The translations under genes and the position numbers were made by a program. Source: Tyto alba (taxonomy: Eukaryota; Chordata; Aves; Strigiformes; Tytonidae). Taken from it: DNA of 64,000 bases. Shown here one piece after another: positions 58,811 to 64,000 of this stretch (position 1 is its first letter; each line of letters begins with the position of its first letter). The stretch spans positions 9,791,731 through 9,855,730 of the forward strand of contig NW_024881283.1 of the NCBI RefSeq assembly GCF_018691265.1, in the 5' to 3' direction. The notes under the pieces were generated by a model. The model saw only the letters and a list, made by a program, of their open reading frames with translations, had not been told where the DNA came from and did not search any database.

Positions 58811-58909
58811 GTGCCTGGTGGGATGCAGCATCCTGTTCCCACTGGCTGCCCCAGTGCTGGTCCCTCCTGGGCAAACCCCACCGGGGCTCGCAGGGGAACG
58901 GGGGGATTT

Positions 58910-59750
58910 CTACTGTATTTACTCTTAAAGTGTAGCCGTTATGAATATTCACACCCGCGTGGGGAGAGCAGGCGCGTTCCCCGACGGGGATATCAGTTGG
59001 AACATCATCTAATTGATTACGTGGAAATTGCTCCTGGTGGAAAGGGAAGCCCTCGCCTTGCTCTTGGTGAATTAATTTAGCTTTTGCCATTCTTCGCTCT
59101 GCTCAATTAATCTTGTTAAAGTGATATAATTTTAGCTCGCACTTCACACACGGGGGTACTGGGGAGGCCCTGGCTGATAACGATGGGAGGTGAGTTAATG
59201 TCGGGGTAACGGGGGCTCGGGCCCTTCACGTGGGAGAGGGGTTCCTGCCCTGTGCAGGATCAGCCCCGGGACTGGGGGACACCCCGGGGTGCCGTCCCTG
59301 CCGGGGGGGCCGGGGGCCACCGGGACGCAGGATGCTGGGTGCCACGGCGGGTCGGGTGCCTGGGCTGTCCCCGGCTCCGCGCCCAGACAAAGAGCGTCGG
59401 CTCCCGCGGCCCCCCGGCAGCTGGCGCGGGGGGACGTAATCCCACAAAAGTCCTGCTCCGGGGGGGGATCAGCGGGAGAGGTGAGGGGCACACCGCCGAG
59501 CCCCCGCCATCGCTGCCCCTTTCTATCCCCGCTATTGACTGCCTAAACAGTTCTTTGGTGATTACAATGTAAATATAGCTTTTCATGGAGTAAAGGCCTT
59601 TTATGGGATCCACACACACTTAACCACTTAACCCTGGCGACAAAAAGAGCAGTGAATTAGCTGTTTAGAGGCTGCTCGTGCAGAAAAGCGGGCCCTGAAT
59701 AGGATTTGGGGATCTCTGTGTATCAATTGCTATGCTTCAGGGGCCCTCAA
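58910..59750. other. Two AT-rich islands flanking a CpG-rich patch
   Basis: AT-rich segments at 58910-59170 and 59540-59740 contain words such as GAATTAATTTAGC, CTCAATTAATC, GATTACAATGTAAATA and CTTAACCACTTAACC. The CpG-rich stretch between them (59.2-59.5 kb) has open frames on both strands that are not convincing genes. Candidate regulatory DNA by composition only. Confidence 0.4.
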
Positions 59751-62700
59751 TGGGGCTCTTGGCGTTCGAGCATGTGCCAAAGGGCTTGCGTGGGTACGGG
59801 TGGAGTGTCAAAAAAAAAAAAAAAAAAAAGAAGAAGAAGGAAAAAAGCAGCTGCTTCTCTTTAATAAAACAATGATTTATTCATAGCGACTTGGGGAAGG
59901 GGTGGGGGGACACAGGGAAGTGCCAAAGTGATGCTCGCCCTGCTCCGTGCCTGGGAGAGGCTGGGGGGCTGAGCCCGCCTGGGGAGCGGGAGGCACGGGG
60001 ACCCCCGGAGCACCCCAAATGGCAGAGCCAGGTCCTGCTGCAGCCTCAGCCGGCTGGCGAGGGGGTTCAGCTGGCGCCCCCCCCCGCCCCACGCATGGGC
60101 ACAGATGTGGGGGCTGACACGGGGGTTGGTGTGTGACCCCCCCACACACACACCCAGGACGAAGCGTTTTGGGAATGCCGTCCCCACTGAAGGATGCTGT
60201 AGCTGGGGCAGGACCCTGGTCCCACCGGGGTGGGTGACCTGGGCTGGCGGGAGGTGGCCGAGCATCCCCAGGCCGGAAGGTCAGGCAGCGGGGGCACAGG
60301 GCTCGGCCGCCCCCCCCCCAGCTGTGCCCACCACTGAACAAGAGAAGCCTTCGTGGAACGGGGGGAGCAACCCCAGAGCAGGTCTGGAATGGCTGGGCAG
60401 GAATGAGGAGAGGCGGCCGGACAAAGCTGGGGCTCAGCGTGGGACCGGGGGGGGGGCTGGGAGGGCTGACAGCGCACGGCTGGGTGCGCGGAGGGAGAGC
60501 GGCTGAGCTCCTTCACGGGGTCTGCAGGGGCAGGGCTATGGGGCAGGAACAGCACCCATCTGTTCCCTCGGGTGGGGCAAAAATCAGGGGGGTGTGGGGA
60601 CCCCGGCACGGCCGCTCGGCATCGCCGCCCTGCAGCAGGAAGGCGACACCGGAGGGACACGAGCGGGTCCCGTCCCCTCCTCGCCACGTCCCGAACGGGA
60701 TCGCAGCAAAGTCACGAAGGGCTGATGAGGAGCAGATCAAGTCAGGCTACGGCCCTATTTTTAGGCCGGTACAGATGGAAGGATGAAAGGAGGAGGGGGG
60801 AGGCAGGGGAGGAATGGGAATGAAAGACAAACAAACGCCAAGCAGATGTTGGGAGCGATGCTCTTCCCCTCGCAGGATGCGTGTGCGGCTCCCGGCGATG
60901 CCGGCCCTGACCCCCGGAGCCCCCCCGAGGGCCGCGGGGCTGGGGCAGAGTGTGGAGCGATGTCCCCTCCTGCTCGTCCCCCCCAGCACTGGGGTTCACA
61001 CCGGCACCCCGGGGCGGTGGCACCACACCAGCATCAGCCCCGCGCCCTCATTAGCAGTTCCAGGCAGCCCCCCCCCGGGGCAAAACTCGAACGAGCACCG
61101 GGGAGGTGGGTTGGTGCTGGGCTCACGGGGTGTCCCGGGGGGGGGGGTGTGGGGACGGATCCCCGCTCTGCCCTTCTTCAGTGCCTGATGCTTTCTAGAA
61201 GGTTTTGCTGGATTGGCGTCAGCCCCAGGACCGTGATGGGGTTTGCTTTGACCTCTCCAGTTTCCATTCAAGCTGGAGACACCAGCAGTGTTGCTCATGG
61301 GCTTTTTAGCGGGAGCCACGGGCAAGACCCAGCCCCTGCATGGGCAAATCCCAACCCCGCCAGACTTCAGTAGGGCTTGGGGCCTCACTGTGGGCTGATG
61401 AGTATCAAATCCAGCTCCTCCAGCCCTGCTTTTGCCCCCTGCAGATGTTCAGGGTTCCTTGCCAACTGCGTTGACCCCACCTAATCTTTTCTCCCTTCCT
61501 TTTCTTTTTCCCTTTCCAGCAGAAGGGGACAGGCCGGGGTGACCACGGCAGGTCAGGCTGGGGGCTGTTTGCAGCGGCAGCGACACCTCGGGAGCTGTTA
61601 TCATACTTTGGGGCTCACGTCATCCCCTCTCGGAAGATCACACACGCTCAGCGAAGCCGGAGGTGGAGCGAAGGCTACCAAACCAAGGCCAGCTCTGCCT
61701 CTGAGGTCATCCCCCCGGATGCCTCGCTCAGAGCTTTGTACTGAGAGCATCGCCCTCACGTCATGCAAAATAGGGAACACATGGCAGGTATAATTGCCTG
61801 TTGCTTTAATTACCTTCTTTACATCAGTGGGCTGGGTGGTTTCGCCTTCGGTTGGAGCGTCTGCAGCCGCGGCTGGTGGGGCCGGGACGCGCGTCCTGCG
61901 GGAGATGGCGGCTGCGGTCACGACTGAGCTGCCACCAGAGCTGGGACCAGGAAGGTCCCGGATGCCAAAACCTCTCCGTGGGTCCCTGACGGGGCTGCCC
62001 CACAGAAGCCTCGAGCAGCAGCGCTGGCCCACGCTGCTGCCGCGCCAGCCTGGAGCTGGGACAGGGAACAAGCCAACCAAAGGGGCAGCTCCCGGACCTC
62101 ACATTCCCAGGATCGGGCCCCTGCCTGCCATCCAGGCTCTCTGGGCTGGGGAGCAGGAGGGAGGAAGAAAAAGCCATTTTTTTTTTTTTTTTTTCTAATC
62201 TGGTGTTTAATTGCAAAAGGTTGGGGGGTTTTCAAAGCCCTCCTTCAGGCTTCATGTAAAATAGGAATGTGGAAATACCACCTCTGCATATCCTGAGCAG
62301 CCGGGGAGGTGGCGTTAGCGCCTCGGTGGTTAATTATTCTTCCTGCACAGAAACGAGTCTCCACAAACCGCGGCGGCTGGAAATTAGGCAGCGCCAAAAG
62401 ACGCTGCCACGCTGGCCCGCGCCGCCCTGCAGCCGGGAGCCTGGGGCTCAGCACCGCGGTCACATCCAGCCCTGCCGGGGTGCAGCACCCCCCGGGGGCA
62501 GAGGCGAGGGCTCGGATGCTGCGGGTGGGTTTTGGGTGCCAGGTGGGTGCGAGGACACGCGTGAACGCGTGCACGTCTCGCCCTCCCAAGGGAACGCGCC
62601 TCTCGGATACTGATCCTCCATCACCACCCGCACGAACAGCATCAAATATGGAAAATCAATGGGCCACTGTAAGGGAAGCAGCACAGAGCGTGTTGCATGC

Positions 62701-64000
62701 AAACAGCCTTGAGGAGCAGAATAAAAAATATTAGCTAAAAATAAAATTAATCTCTTGCAAAGCTGTAAGATTTGCTTCTCACCCCTCCCCCCCTGCGCTG
62801 CAATCTTTTATGTCATTTTCTTTAATTACAGCTGGTTTAGATCTCTGCTGCCTGGAGAAGCGTAGCTGGAGTTAGCCATAAATTGGGCTTCTGGATGATA
62901 CAAGAGAAAATAATAACCCCCAAGGACTGAACATCTGTCCGCACAGACCACATGCAATGTTATAATTAATATTAATGACTAATAGTTAGTATAGAATGAA
63001 ACTTCTGCTTTACAGGTCACCTACTAAGCCCGGCCCCGCTGCAAGGCTCAGACAGAGCTATTTGCTCTAGCACGAGCTTGGCCGGGCTCTGCACATCCAG
63101 GAGCACCCCCAGGGCTCTGCTCCCCACTGCCGGGCTGCTGCCGTGGGGTGTGTGTGTGTGGGGGGGCTGCTGCAGGCTCAGCTCCCAGTGAGAAAGGGGC
63201 CATGGGGCCGTCCCACCCCCTCCCGCGGGGTCCCGGGGTGGGCAGGTCTTTGCCAAGTTTCAGTTTTTGATCCCAGATCATCGACGGAGCCCTCGTGCAG
63301 GAGGGACTTCACCTGGACCCCGCGCTACCTGCACAGGGCAACACCCCCGCTCCATCAGTCCTGCACTCTGGGGTTTTTTTCCCCTCTCTGCTGTTATCTT
63401 CTTCTTCGGGAGGAAAGCACGCACCTGCTAGCAATAGACAGCTCTCGTTTTCTTTTACTATATTCTTACGTTGTATTTCTGTATTTCTTGAATTATCGAC
63501 TCCATTTCAGTTAGGCTATAGCCGTTCCTGCTGCTCTCTGTCTTCTCTGTTCCCTTTTCTAAGAACCCCAGGGACAAGAAACAGATACTGAAAACATCAC
63601 CTGCTCCATTCCAAAACCAAGCGTATGCCAAAGACGTGTTCACGGGCCCAAAAAGGCGCCCCATTCATCACTCCTGGAGAAAGGATGCACCAGCTAACGA
63701 GCAGGTTGAAAGCCAGAGAGGGTAAATAATTGTGACATGGCTGCTCTAGAAGACACCCTCCCCAGCCGCACTCGCGTGGATGCCTGGGGGTCTTTTTGTC
63801 CTTTAACCCTCATATTGGGTCTGGGACAACTGATTAAAGGTCCAGGACAGATGAGGTGCAGAAGCTCACGTGATAAGCACACACAAAACATGCAGCACGC
63901 TTCTTTTCATGTGTCCACTCCGACATAATTTTTCACATGTTGGAAATACAGATGATTTTAGCCTGGGTCCATCTGGTTTCCCAAATAACCTGTCTATTTG
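59751..64000. other. Right-hand intergenic region
   Basis: No recognisable exon. An A tract lies at about 59811-59829 followed by GAA repeats, a T tract at 62177-62195, and G/C-rich DNA at 59.9-61.2 kb. AT-rich islands occur at 62195-62360 and 62640-63010; the latter has AAATAAAATTAATCTC and ATAATTAATATTAATGAC. Open frames here are short or composition-driven. Confidence 0.55.
62640..63010. other. AT-rich island, candidate conserved non-coding element
   Basis: Low-GC block with repeated TTAAT cores and TTGCATGCAAAC, bounded by GC-rich sequence. It has no coding potential and no simple-repeat character. It is a candidate element by composition and motif content only. Confidence 0.4.

Noticed and set aside
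58385..59090. Gly/Asp/Met/Trp-rich repeat protein
   Set aside because: Minus-strand translation of the CATCCC simple repeat.

Overview
The window looks like nuclear DNA from a bird, probably a GC-rich microchromosome segment. Two vertebrate genes can be read, both on the minus strand. The first is PSMB2, encoding proteasome subunit beta type-2 (the beta-4 position of the 20S core). It has six coding exons spread over about 10.4 kb, all with canonical GT-AG junctions, and the spliced product is exactly 201 codons plus stop. The second is the orthologue of human C1orf216 (UPF0500 family). Its 277-codon frame lies in one exon, preceded by a probable non-coding exon 1 in a CpG island. From memory, human 1p34 has the same order and orientation (TFAP2E, PSMB2, C1orf216). 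The avian assignment rests on the compact PSMB2 gene, the absence of Alu, B1 or L1-like repeats, and the many GC-rich minisatellites. It is an inference and no species can be named.

Layout: 1-10411 is PSMB2, AT-rich in its introns, with the 3' UTR running off the left edge. 10412-10720 is its CpG-island promoter, which may be bidirectional, followed at once by a 24-copy 18-bp minisatellite. 11153-48497 is a gene desert of about 37 kb. Its background is mostly GC-rich, broken by AT-rich islands carrying TAATTA-type homeodomain core motifs that resemble conserved non-coding elements. It also holds a 26-copy 20-bp minisatellite, a 16-copy 19-bp minisatellite, and a diverged direct duplication of about 130 bp. 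48498-50830 is C1orf216 with its promoter; its 3' UTR probably reaches to about 47 kb or further. 50831-64000 is more desert, with a 12-bp and a CATCCC-type array, CpG-rich patches and further AT-rich islands. I see no coding exon there.

The two genes are not known to work together. PSMB2 is a housekeeping subunit of the proteasome beta ring, and C1orf216 is uncharacterised. The most interesting content is the possible regulatory landscape between and beyond them, the duplicated element at 29.7 and 31.1 kb, and the sequence divergent from the PSMB2 promoter. Most long open frames elsewhere are artefacts of GC-rich or tandem-repeat DNA. I found no tRNA, rRNA, snRNA, complete transposon or CRISPR array.
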